NCBI GenBank assembly: GCA_963855995.1
Contig: OY979725.1
Coordinates: 868,001-932,000 of the forward strand
Direction of reading: 5' to 3'
DNA: 64,000 nt
Origin: Muricea muricata
Taxonomy: Eukaryota > Cnidaria > Anthozoa > Malacalcyonacea > Plexauridae
Part shown: positions 37,839 to 50,800 of the stretch, one piece after another
Position numbering within the stretch: position 1 is the stretch's first letter
Layout of the letters: each line of letters opens with the position of its first letter
Notes under the pieces: model-generated
What the model was told of the DNA's origin: nothing
The model's input: only the letters and a program-made list of their open reading frames with translations
Database searches by the model: none
Translations under genes and position numbers: made by a program

Positions 37839-40800
37839 TTAGCGACACGTATTAACTGTCCTCTGGATATGACATGTTTTACACTTCACCGAGCAACACC
37901 AGTGAAAAACACAGTCGCAGTACTTCTCGGACCGCTCTATGCTCGTTTTGTAATCTCTTCCACAGCACATGAGGCCACAGCCGTCCGTATCCTTCGACGT
38001 CGCGTTGCAATATCGTCCTTTTGTGCCTAACGAGCCCACTGCCGGGTTAGGTTCACAAAATGATGGCGCGTCCGTCGTGTACACCAGATCCTCGGCCGTC
38101 GGACGCTTCATCGCCTCGTCGTGATGGAAAGTCTTGCCTTTGTTCCCAAAAGAAACCTTGGACGCGGAGTTGAAACGTTCTCTCAAGACTGAACCCAGCC
38201 GGCTGAATGTAGGCAGAACAAGCCAGCAAGCCTCTTGTGCACACGTTCCACTGTATCCAAAACATTTGCAATTCTTCTTCATGAGCTTGCGCAAAGCCTG
38301 AAAACATGACGGAATATATATATATTGCAATATAATTCTAGACGTGATGTTAATGTTCATGGTAACGCTAGTTAATAGTCTAGTTTGCATGCTTGGTATA
38401 CGAATTACTTTGCAATATAAATTCATACAAGCTTCAATCACGAAGCAGACGTAACATCATCACTCGAACCAGATCGCGATAAAACCTCTCGCCGAGTACT
38501 GAGTTCTCGGTGGTGCAGTGATAGCACGCTTGTTTAGAAACTAAGAGATGCCGGCTTGGTGACTCAGAATACTTTCTGACTAATAAAGCTTGAGAGCACA
38601 TTATTCATATATATTATTCACTAAAGGGATAGTAATTTACAAGTAACAAAGCTGCCACAATTAATAATATTCGTTTCATTTAGGTTTTCTCCTCTACTGT
38701 ATAGCAAGACTAAATTATGCAGGGGGGGGGTGTTCTGGCATCTGTTCTCTCCCTGTGCTTAATGCATTTTTCTCTAGGTACTCTAGTTGGATGGTTAAAC
38801 GGTCATCAGCATTCTCACTTTCAAATGTCCCCACATAAAAACCACTATATTTAGTAAAGTCAACACTAAAGGGAGCCTGTAGGAAGATGTTCCAATTTAG
38901 ACATCCGCCACAAACGAAGGTTACTTGGGGAAGATTTGGGAGTGACAGCTAGCCAAGGTTAATAACGTACGCAAGCGATTTTCCAGACGCGTGCTATGCT
39001 AATCGAAACAGCATATGCGGCACCCAAAATAGTGATATGATGATGAGAAATAAAAACACTTCCTATTATTTGCACAATGCGACGTTGAATGTTATCAGAG
39101 ACGATTCCGGCACTTCGGGTGAAACCTTGAAGGCTCAGTTGCCTTGGTTGCTGATCTCTCCTACCATTATGCCCCTGCACCGTTCTTCCTTGGAGGCAAT
39201 TATCTAGGGTTACCCCTCTATCTCCAAGCAGTAAAAAACTCGTGAAACTGGTTTCCATAAAAGAAAACTGATGCTTGATAGATACGGTATGGATACTGGG
39301 AGAAGACACTCGATATCTAACAGGTAAAATCGGAGAGCTTTTCTGTATTCAATTTTTACCTTCATAGCTCACACTAATGTTCCAGTTAATGCAGGGACGA
39401 AAAAACTCAAACAAAAGCAGACACTTATGGTATCTACACAAACGAATAACAGGGGCTACGAGATTCCAAATATCGTAAAATGCGTACTAAATTATATTCA
39501 GACAACTATATTTGTGTATGCGAAGTGTTGGTTTGCTGCCTATCACTATTAAGGCAACGTCCCACTTATATGAACAAGGTGCTTAAATTTTAATAAGCTT
39601 GAAAGAAGCATATTGAAAGTGGATTAGGTCCAGAGCAGGAAATTGTAAAGAGCTCTATGTGTTTATTTAAAGGACATTTTAAGTGTGGTACCGGAAAGAT
39701 GTCTAGTCGAATTGTTTTGAATTGAAATAATGCGAGAATATGATAAAAACAGATGCAGGGTAAAAACGTCACGGATTCACGCATGACAACCGGACTTTGT
39801 AGTTCAAAGCGTTGTACTTAGAATCACAGGGTCACAGGTTCATTTCTGACGGTGATCTAGTCTTCTTGTCTTTCTCATATAGTTCTATAAGCATTGTAGC
39901 GCAATGTTTCCTCGAAGTTTTAATTCAGGAAACCCGAAACCTCTTAAGTGAAGAACCATTTAGCAAGTCAGATGGGTTGTGGAGGAGTACAGAAATGGAA
40001 TCACTTTCAGTAGCCGTGCCTTAAGAAGATAAAGTCCTTTAACCTTTTCCGTAGAAAAGATCAAGAACAAGGCAACTTGAACGCATATTCTGCCTATAAA
40101 TCTAATCGAAACTATAAACACTCTGAGGTTTCCGAAGCTTAGTGAATTCTCCGCCAATCCCAAGCAACCTGTCAACATTCCTCGTGGACGACGAAATTAG
40201 CCATTATTACTATATATAGCAAAAGGTGTGGGCAGATATGAAAGAGCTATATGTTCCATCTTTAGTCTAACAAACGAAAGTTAAATCAGAAAAGATTTTC
40301 AAGCCGTTTCGTGAGTGGAAAGAATAAATCTTAAAGCACATTAGTTTCGGTATCAACGCATCTCCTCCTAGTTGTAAAATTACAAGCGACACTTAAAAAA
40401 CCATTGAGAGTATGCTATCTGTGCATATCAATTTGTCATGGCTTTTAATCCTGGCCGTTGGAGTCCACGAAGCATTACGATATCTAGTCCCATGCGCGGG
40501 GCAGATAAGTAAATAATTTCTGGAATTCATAGCGGGTGGAGAGTAATTTCAAAGTTTAAGTGTCATTACTTGATTAATTCTATCCTCAAGTTCAGCACGC
40601 CCATCAATGTTTGTGAAATTACTCAGCAAAAAATTCAATGATTACCTCAAGAGGGTGAGAAAAGATCCGCGATAGATGAGCAATGTTTTTTCAAAGATTA
40701 TTTACAATGTAATTGGATAGCAGGATGAGAATAGTATCGTGCAATTATGGAATCACCAGTGTCAGCATTTTTCAACAATGTCAATTTACTAAGACGCTCT

Positions 40801-43800
40801 TTTCCGGAAATGTGACAGCGCTGATACCATAAGAAGTAGCTTTTAGAATGCCCTTTTCAACAAGTTCCCAAAAGAACTAAGAAAAACAAAATTTATAGTG
40901 GTAATATTTCCACTCTCTTTCAGGGTTATTGTGAAACCAAACTGGTGACCCTGAAATGGAGTCGAAAATCACCCCTATAATTTCTTGCATTTAAATAGCT
41001 CATATCTCGAGTTTACACGATGGCACTATTATTCGGGGTTTTTTTCCTCACATTTTTTACGTACTATTTAACATACGAGCAGGAGTGCTTTATCAAAGCA
41101 CGAATTGCGAGTATTTTAAATAGCTTCAAAAACGATCCATTTTATACCCATCTTGTCAGTTTGTTTGCGAAAGAATTTTCGCAATCAATGTAAATGTTGT
41201 ATAAGCCGAGAAATTTGAGGCAAAAGTTTTGTGAAAATACACGTGTGCTTTTATCACATATAAAGACACTACCACGGTTGTGATTTTCTTTGTGTTTTGC
41301 TCATGAATTATAAATGAGTTTTTGAAACTTTATTTACACTCCAAGCACAGGATAACTAGTATGTTTCTAGCTATGTTTTAGACAGTAATATCCAAACTAC
41401 TTTTCTCAACTGTCTCTGATTTTCGACGATACATGTGCAAGCCCCCTCTCCAGATTAAAACACATACATAACGATTCATTAGTTTCGGTTGCCATAGAGT
41501 ATTCTAATAAAACACAAAACAATAGGCACTCCGAAAATGGTAAACATTTTTATTCTTTACGTTTCAACTTTACATTTAAGTCATCTTCTTCTTCTGAAGA
41601 TGACTTAAATGTTAAGTCGAAACGTAAAGAATAAAAATGTTTACCATTTTCGGAGTGTCTATTGTTTTGTGTTTTACTGACGATTCATTAACCCTTCATG
41701 ACGGTTTATTTTCGAACAAGTTATGCTCATCTAATTCCTTCGTTGGAGAAATGATTGACAAGATAACCAAGTTCTAAGTTAAGATAAGATCTTGAAATTT
41801 TCACAATATGAATTTGTTTTCGAAACTTTAGCTTCGCCATTTCCACATCCCTTCCGTAAACAGGTGAAAATGTGTCCAAGTGGTGACGAATCAAGGAACT
41901 TAATGTTGTTTAGTGAAACGGTTGTTTTCTTAACCAAAACATGTTTTCGCTCCAACATGAAACAACGATAATCTGATACTAACATATTTTTTTAACCACT
42001 TGCTTCTTCCTTTCTAAGAACTTAGTCTGAGAATTATCTTGAAAAACATGCGTCATACACCCTTATTGACAGACGTTTCGGAGAAAGAAAACAGAACTGA
42101 TATAGTATTTTAACATCTGTTGGGCGAGGTCAGTCGTTCAAATCCTGGATGTCATGCTACAGATGCAAAAAATGATCCTACTGCCCTCCACCTGGTACTC
42201 GACAAAGAGAAAGTGGAGTAGGAAGGAAGAGAGGGCGTGCAATGGATGAGTATCCCATTAAGGGGTGGGGAGTAGCTATACTATTGCATGTTTCACACTA
42301 CATGGCCTTTTATCCACGTCCCTGCACGGCAATGAGATAGCAACGGGCAAAATGTTCAAATTTCTGACACCTTGAACAGTCACCGTCAACTGTTCTTGAA
42401 CAAGCAGACATATAAACCAGGGGCCGGTTGTTCGAAGCCAGTTTAGCTTAAACGGGGGTTAAGCTCAAAATAGAAACCAAGTTTATAGATTCATTCAACA
42501 ACCAAACTAAAAGTTTTGAACCTTAATAGAATGATTATGCTTACAACAACATATTTACGGCAAAATATTTAAGTTAACTGTTTAACGAGTGATGTAAGAG
42601 TGTTACTTAATTTTGACTTATCCACCGTTTACGCTAAACGGGCTTCGAGCAACCGGCCCCTGAAGTAAAGAAACAAATCTTTTCACTCCATGTTTCAACG
42701 ACTGACCCAGTATAGAGATGGAAGCATTGGAAGTTTTGAACTATTCATTAAGGCGAGCAACGCTAGTTTACGGCGAACTCCGATCTTACCTTTCGGCCAG
42801 CTTCGTAATTCCATCGTGTCAGTTCGGTTCTGGCATCAGCGACGGCATTCTTATCCGTGAAGACGGTTCGCGAGATTTCCTCGCCATAATCAATATTTCT
42901 GTCGCATGCGCCCCTCTCGTGAAACCGTTCAGAAATCTGCCTGTTGTGAATCTCTCTGGAAGCTGGGGTCATCCCCTCGCGATATTTGAACTTGTCACAC
43001 TGGCACATGGACAGATCACCCAATGAACATGCGCGACTCACGACAAACGTCACCCCAGCAGCCCTGATTGCCGATAAGAATGCTGATTCCCGAAAATCTG
43101 GAAAGCAAAAATAAACATTTTTGAATACGAATATCTATTCAATAAGTAGAAGATAGAATTACACGGACAAGATAATTGCCTAAAAACATCAGGAACCGGC
43201 TGGTTACAGCAGTAGCAGAAGGGAGCATGATAGAGCTACACGACCGAAATTTTAAGTTGTTTAAGGTTGTTGAAAAGTGAAAACAGGACGTAATAATGTT
43301 GTTGGGGCAACAATGTTCCTGGTTGGCAACAATATAGGCAGAGTGCCAATAAATTCTTAAACTTAGGTCTGTTATTTACCAGGAATGTTTTAAACACATG
43401 ACTCTGCGCAATTGTTATGTTAGTCAAAGAGTGAGCGCAAACAAGTCTAAATACACAAGAAGTGAATGTATTTTTAAAGGATAATCAATCACGGCGACAC
43501 GAGAACAAACACAAATGTTTTTGGTTGTGTTTCTTCTGTATCAAGATTAGACTTGGTGTTTGCACTTTGTCAAAAAGGGCGCGAGCAAACGTTGACATAA
43601 GATATGACTTAGACGATTTCTCCGTCCGCTCATGTGCTGCTGACAACGACACTATTTGTCTTGGGCGATAGACACCTACGCGAAAATTCAGTTTATTTAT
43701 CAGTGCTGAGCACATGCAGTTATTTGAAACCAGTTTGGCTTAAACGATGAATAAAACAAATTTAAATCACACTCTCATGAATTTATCTTGTAAACGACTG

Positions 43801-46800
43801 AAGTTTTAACCATTACATATGCAGTCACATAGATTGATGTTCTTTCCAGTTCGAAATATTTTTATTTAGTTGTTCATTGAGTGCATATTGAAATACATGG
43901 ATGATATGCAACTATTCGCCTCAGAAGGATTATATGCACCTACAAGTTTAACAATTTCACAGTCAAAAACGAAAACAGTGTTTGTTGTGAGAGAATGAGA
44001 ATTCAAATTACTTCAAGTAAAATTTCATTTACGACCTCACGGAATTTTATGTGTTTTCTAGCGCTAATAAATTCTATGTCATTTGGTTGAATTTTTTCCA
44101 AGCTAATTAACACTTAGGAATGTAAACCTGTTAGACTCCACGCCCATTTTAGACGACACAAACTTTCATATTTATACGTGACAAGACGAGCCAATAAAAA
44201 CGCAATTTGAGTCCATTGATAATGTTGCCAAATTGTAACCCACGAGCCGAGAGTACCGCGGAGTCTTGGAGAGCTTAACGCGATACCACGCTGGTATTTA
44301 ATGATTAGCAATTTGCAAATAAATGCCAGAAGATTACACAAATTGTTTTAGTGTACGGGATATCTCCATGATCAATGATTCGCTTTTGTTGAAGATGATT
44401 CGTTCGCGATCATGTAATACACGACCGCCTATAGTTTGTATTGTTTCAACGTGTCACAAGATTGCTGGAAGCTTCCGAACTTCTTAAACAAAGCTTTACG
44501 TTATTATTAAAATCACAAGAATACAACGGTTGTATATTTTGCCACCACAGATAGCCATTCAAAATAATTGTAAATTGAATAGGACGTCCTTTGCATTATC
44601 TCAAACTCAGTACGTACAGTTGCCATGCAGTACACGAAAGATATAGGCTCTTTCACTATACGTGAAACGATAAAGCAGAATGATTCGACAAACTAACGTC
44701 CCCATCGAATTCAGGTAGTGAAAGACGACAGTGTTTTTCAATCATCCCATTAACTTCGAATTGCTATATTAATCTGAGTAAGCTTTTGCCCGAATTTAAT
44801 TAATTGACAAAATCTGAGGAGATTATATCACACCTCAAAATCCATTCCAAATACATGCCGCGTCGTCTTTCATTATTTACAAGGCACTGATTGTAATTAT
44901 TCTACCTTGTAACATTCGCGTGTGTGTTCAAAGCTCTAATGAACTTAACAGCTAATATCGAAATCTAATTACCATTTTTTTCATACACAGGTCGTGCTTA
45001 ATTAGCCTTAATTTAGTTCGTACTCCATATCCTTCATATTTTACAGTCGATGGGCAACAGATGACAATTACATCTTAGGACGATGCCGTTACATTAAATA
45101 AACAGAATTTGCATACTCTCGTACGTTTACAATTGCCACTGGCTAGCGTTCATGAATCGCATATGGCCACCTTTCGAAACACTTTGATTTGAAGTGATTG
45201 CGCACATTGTACATCTTCCACAAGCTTTCCGGCTTTAGGGTATAAAAGCGACAAAATCTAATGGGATTAAAACAAGATGATAAGAAACTTTGTGTACATG
45301 TTGTCGATAATGGTGTAAAAATATGCTTTCGGTAAACTTTCCGATAAAGCGGCGACAAAACGCATGAAATATTTCGCTGGACAGCATTGCGCGAAAACCT
45401 GGACTCGTGAGAACGCAATATTCAGGATCGAATAGCTGAATTTCAGAGTTCATGCAATAATAGTCAAATCGAGTAATCCAAATATCTTTCAACGTTGAAA
45501 GCGGATTTGAAAACTAATTCTTCCGACTTGTTAAGATTGTGGGAAATATCTTTAAGAATTATCTCTCATCGTTTAGTTACTGGATTAAAAATTTTATCCA
45601 AGTCTTCCGTGGTGAAATTTCTTTCTTAAATTAACGCATGGAACCATTTCAATGGCAGAAAATAAGGCCACTCCTTCGTAGTACAGAGTTCATTTAAAAA
45701 CGTTTCCAAATTTTGAGCGCCCTACTTTGCACTGTGGTACAGACGGACGCATTGTTTAGTTGAACAACAGTTGAGGAAGATTTCTGAGTCCAAGTCTTAA
45801 CTCCGTTTTCAAACAGTGTTCAAATTTTTCCGTGCGCGCAATATTGTACAAAGCAAGCAAGATGGGCTGGGCGGCTAGATAAATAATTACCGTGTAAAGC
45901 TGATTCATATCTGGGTAAAATAAATACACAAGAACAAGTCAAGCTTTTTGTCGAAGCCACAAATGTATTTCTCTTATGTCATGCATGTTTAACACATCCG
46001 TTTGTCACGATTCACAAAGGAAATTCAGGTCAACAATGTTTGAATTAAAATAATTCCTACTTCAAATTGAAGACGTTTTCCGCTTGTTCGAGAATAAACC
46101 GTAGGATTTGAGATTTAAATAGGTAAATATTGCAATAAGCTCTTTGAGCCGTCTGAAGGGGTTTCGAAGCGATTATTTTAGGACGGATTTGAAACGAGCA
46201 CGTTTAGGAGCCTTCTAGTGTGAGCACCTTGCCAAAACTGGCTTGTCGGCGGAATTTCGCGAGAATTCGCCCTGGCAAATCGACACTTTAGAGAGGAAAT
46301 CGGTGCTTTGCTGTGCTAAAAAATACTGACAAAGCCGACGGAAGTGTAGTCAAAAACGTCCGTTGAAAGAAGTGCTCGAAAATTTCAGTAAGAATTTACC
46401 TTTTACCACAAAAGCCTAAGTAAGACGATTAGATGTGATATTTCGTACAGTGCTCGTTAATTGACACATACATGTAACACTTAACTGACAAAAGAAATAC
46501 TTCAGGGGTGCAGATGCTGCCGAGAAGTTTTGTCTGAAAAGACTATTTCCAGTTTAAGTAACTAAAGCGCTCGTCGAAATGTTAAAACAACTGCGAGAAA
46601 ATCTTTACGCATGGTATTATTTACGTCGCGAGCACTTGACTTTAAAATTTTACAAGGTTACGTTTTGAATTGAATAATAACAACATTCACGGCAGTTGTA
46701 CAGACGTCCGATCGTTTAGATAGTACAGACTATATATAGTCCTGACTGATGTTGAAAATGTGGCTATAACAACATATATTTGTTAAATCATGGAGATAAA

Positions 46801-47856
46801 CGAAAACTATTGAGCTACCGGCTATACGCTTGTCATTTTAGAACTGGCACGCAAAATGAAAGCTCCCTCATTTTTAGTGCCTGTACAGGTATCGTCAAAA
46901 TAAATAAACTTTCGTGAAAATCCAGACCTACTTGAAAGCCGACAAACTCGCAGTTACGTACACGACTACAGCACACGTCAAATTGATATTCTACAGTCTG
47001 GCTATAAACCATCATGGATTAACCGTGATAAACTTTAGGCTCAAGTGCTTCGCAGATTCTATGTTGTGCGAATTTATTCGACGATCTCAGTGAAAGCTGA
47101 CTGCCAGCTTAGAGTAGCCAAGAGCGCAAAGTTTAAAAGAAGAAAGTGTTCGCGTTGATATGTAAGCTATCAAGATATTCATTACCAATAAATATAAAAT
47201 GCCGCCTCAAAATCGCACACTTTGATGTTTACGCATGAGAATTAATGTTCAATAAAGACTTCATTAGCGGAAAAATTAAAGGGAAAATTAGAACAAATAA
47301 ATCCGGTAGGAATTGCGGGAAATTATCGTTAGAATACCGTAAACCTAACATGGCGAACACAACATACCGTAGCGCATGATCTTCTCAATTGAATCATTTT
47401 TCTCCGTGCAATTCCATCTCCTGTCTTTGAACTGGTTCTGGCACTCTCGCAGAGCGACGACTAAACCTCTCATGACGTGTCGCATCACTTGCGGTTGTGT
47501 TCGACAAATATCATTTCTCCGACAAATACTGTTGCGGCTAAATCGCAGAAATCTACGAAGAAAATGCACAGAAACTAAGCAGAATCCCACGGCCAGACAA
47601 GACACAGCGTGCTGACTATTGCTTTCAGTCATGATGAAACATTTCATTCATATACAAGTATCACGTTATATGATTTATAACGCGATACACATTGCACACT
47701 GTGGGAGCAACGTGTATACAATTGTACAAGCAATAACACTGGGTCGTACTGCATGTACCTTCGAAACGAATAGCCGTACCTGCTAAAAGAATAGCCATGA
47801 TTGTCCGTAAACAGCAGCGAGCAAATAAACGCAACAAGGAGGTGTCTAGCCTTCAT
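37839..47856 (-). CDS. Wnt10: Wnt10-like secreted signalling protein
   Basis: Four exons, 47780-47856, 47368-47552, 42790-43097 and 37839-38297, join in phases 2, 1 and 0 to 342 residues. The signal peptide is MKARHLLVAFICSLLF. Wnt landmarks are ALRECQNQFKDRRWNC, DFRESAFLSAIRAAGV, ACSLGDLSMCQC, NYEAGRK, the hairpin CKCFGYSGTC, RERFNSASKV, GSLGTKGRYCNATSK, DGCGLMCCGR and the end VNTCR. FRESAF, ACSLG-L--C-C, DGCG-LCCGR and a VN-C end are typical of Wnt10, so I assign it there; Wnt4 is the main alternative. Exon 3 keeps the cysteine but not the tryptophans of the W-WGGC motif (it reads ERGACDRN), and the hairpin has Phe instead of His in CHG. The serine is Ser206. Introns 2 and 3 exceed 4 kb each. 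An upstream in-frame Met at 47901 exists, but the chosen start gives the better signal peptide. Confidence 0.9.
38500..38575 (+). repeat. tRNA-derived SINE-like fragment in Wnt10 intron 3
   Basis: ggtggtgcagtgatagcac at about 38508-38528 resembles a Ser/Leu-type tRNA D-arm (A box). A clear B box does not follow, so this is a fragment. Confidence 0.35.
40880..41060. mobile_element. Degraded relative of the 32086-32323 MITE
   Basis: It shares, in order, an attgtgaaacca-like segment, aaatggagt and a tail ctcgagtttacacgatg with the element at 32086-32323, but the terminal arms are decayed. Confidence 0.4.
41482..41679. mobile_element. Hairpin MITE with flanking 11-bp direct repeat in Wnt10 intron 3
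   Basis: Arms of about 75 bp are near-perfect inverted repeats (aaaacacaaaacaatag and ctattgttttgtgtttt), with a centre at cttcttcttctgaag. The sequence acgattcatta occurs at 41471-41481 and again at 41680-41690, which looks like a target-site duplication enclosing the hairpin plus about 27 bp of left flank. Confidence 0.8.
42418..42662. mobile_element. MITE with GGGCCGGTTG termini in Wnt10 intron 3
   Basis: The left end caggggccggttgttcgaag matches the right end cttcgagcaaccggcccctg inverted, with one mismatch. The interior is AT-rich with no ORF. The right end lies about 130 bp from exon 3. A half-copy may exist near 43720-43745, and the tandem repeat at 62397 starts with the related gggccggt. 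Confidence 0.85.
43098..47367. other. Wnt10 intron 2
   Basis: This 4.3 kb AT-rich intron shows no exon and no clear transposon apart from a decayed ttgttgaa-type sequence at 43250-43340 related to the hairpin at 577-792. Small ORFs here lack context. Confidence 0.6.
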
Positions 47857-50800
47857 CCTTCGGGTACAATTCAAATATTTGTAGAATGTCTTGATGATCA
47901 CGAACCCTCTGATTTGTAATGCTTTTCCGTGTTATACAAGAAGACTCCAGGACTGTCACGATCGAGTGCGTACACACAAACACAGCAATCAAGCAACACG
48001 TAGGGTGCCTTGCGATGTCATTTAGTGCAATTTAAAGACTGTCAACAATTATTGAAATATTTAAGAGCATAAAGAGAGCGCAAGGACTCTATTTATAGAC
48101 AATTTACTCAACACCTACGAGATGATCGAATCACCTTCGCCGAGATAAGTTAGGAATGTCGCAAGTTTATTACCATACCTTACCATACCACCCCAGAATT
48201 ATGATACCCAAGGGACGGCACCATAAAATGCCAGCTGAAAACCACCCAACCCAAGCGCCTACGAAAGACCAGTACGAAAAAAAAACACCTCAAAAATATT
48301 TGTCATTATAGTAAACGGATGTGACAGATCGCTTAGTCATAAAATTTGATTTTTCTACGTAAGAAAAACAGAACAGCTCTCTTTGCAAACACAGTTTACA
48401 GTACTTTTGCATAAGTCATTAGCATGGCCATTTACGGTGGTCCGTTTTGCGAGGGGCAAATATAAATCGCTGTAAGAAACCCATTCGAAAGAAGCAAAGA
48501 GAGTAAAATTGGGCCATATATTTGTTCTATATTTAAAATTTCCTTATACGTTTGCTCTACTGTCAAACGAACAAGGCTTCTTTAAAGTGATATGACTATA
48601 ATTTTAGCCCCTTTGTCGCACAGATGCCATTTATGGAGCGTGTAAGATGGCAAGACGTGTAACGTCCAACGTAACAACCAACAATGAGCCGGATAGTGAT
48701 AAAACGATGTTTCGTTATTTCGATTATATTGACTGAGAATACTTGGTTTTTTACCGGAATGGGCTCGCTGGTATGTCTTCATTGTCTTTACTTTGTCTAT
48801 GTGTTTTAAGTAAGTGTTTTATAGCATGCTAATAATCCTATATTTAATGAAATGTGTCAACTTGCGCATTGCACTTTGCACCTCAGAGAAGCCCACAAAC
48901 AAACTTCCAAAAATATTTACTGTTGCGAACATTGCTTTCTGATTGGCTAGGGCAAAGGCCAGTAGAAAATCAGGTACCAGGACCCGCGTGGTTTAAGATA
49001 GTTTTAGTGACATCAACAATCAGATTATTCGGTCAATAATAATATCGACATGGCATATTCACGCCCAAAATCTCGTATAACCTAAATGCTAGTTATATAC
49101 ATTTAATTAACCTTGCATCAATATTACTTTGGTAAATAACTCCAACCATGCAAATACTTCCCAATCTGGGCACAGAGATCTCAAACACAGACATAACAAG
49201 CAATTCTCGGAACAAAGAGCTTTTTAGAAAAAAATTCTTTGAAATAATGAGACACTTGAGGACGTTTAAAGCATCATTCCACCATACCATATATAGAGAA
49301 TACTTTTTAAACAATGATTTTTTTTTATTATAATTCATTTCCTTGGACAAGACTCGAAATGTATTTTAGGTATTTTTGGCTAGATAGATAATGGTTGGTA
49401 AGACAATATTAAGTCGAAGAATTTCTCAAGGCTTGTCGAGGAAAACACTAGTTAACACTTGCCAATAAAGCTATAGTTTCCTGTCCAAATTTTCAAACAT
49501 TAACCTATTAGATTCAACCAACATGGAGTGAGGAGTTACAACATGCTATTACGTTTCTCCTTATCCTGTTCACAGGCACCATATAACATCCTATATATTA
49601 ACACCCACTTGGCTCTTAGCGTTGAGCTTCCGCGGTCAGAGGACTGCGTGCACCGGCATATGGCACAGACGTACGTTCGATTTCTGCAGGAAGATCTGTA
49701 GCCTGTAGGATGAAATCCAATGGCCGGTTACGAAGATGTGTGATTTACTAAACCTTGATATCTAATTACTGACATCTAAGTATCTGATCACAGAAAACTA
49801 GATTCATATTAATCTGACACTGTAGGGAAAAACGAGAAATTCGTTGTCTCCAACGGGATTTGTACCTTGGATTCAGTAGTTTAGTACAGCAACAATGCTA
49901 GGCTTATCTTGTAGCTAACCGACCACACTCTGTCGGTATTCGTTGCTAAAACCTTGGCCTCTCGACTATTGACTGATTCTTTACAAAAGCGAGTGGTCAA
50001 AGGGCACTAAATCCACAAACTCAAAGGAAGAGGAAGGCACATGCTCTATATAATGGCTAACAGGTTAACACTATTTGCATCCAACATTTACCAACAAAAA
50101 CATCGCGCAAACCTTTGACATCTGTCAAAAGCGTTTGACAAGGTATAATCGGCCGAGATCAGTTTTATATATATAACACTTGGTTTTCTTATGAGATATC
50201 CTCTAATAGCGCCAAGGGTACTTGGCGTAAATCTCAGAGGGTCGTGAGAAGATTTAAGAATGTTGTAGGTCTTCCAAGTGCCCTATTGAAAAAAAATGGT
50301 TTTAACATTTATCTCAAGTGGATAAAACTAGGAACTTATAGCCTTGGATCACCTTTTATCACATGTTCTCCCCTTGCCTTCAATTCAATGTTAACACATA
50401 CCCCTCTTCTTTGTGTAGGGGATTTTCACTGAACTCTGAAGTTATGCGATAATCTATAAAGACACGTTCTGAAACTGAGCGCAAAAATAGCCAAGTTAAA
50501 AAAGACATATTCGGACTTGTAGGCATGACAACTGCTCATTGTACGGTAACAAGTCTCAACTAAAATAGCGCGAAGAAAATAGACTTTGATAGCATGACCA
50601 CTTGGCTTGGTTAGCTTTGGCACTTGGCTCAAGTGTGCATATTTTAGACCACTACCTGACCTAGGGCAATGAAGTCGATTTATCTTAAAGATAATCGAAA
50701 TGAATTATATTCCATTGTGAAGACAACAACTATTTCGCCACAAAGGGGGAAAACTTGAACAGCGTCCAACAAAAACCATATTCAAATAGGGCAGCGTAGT

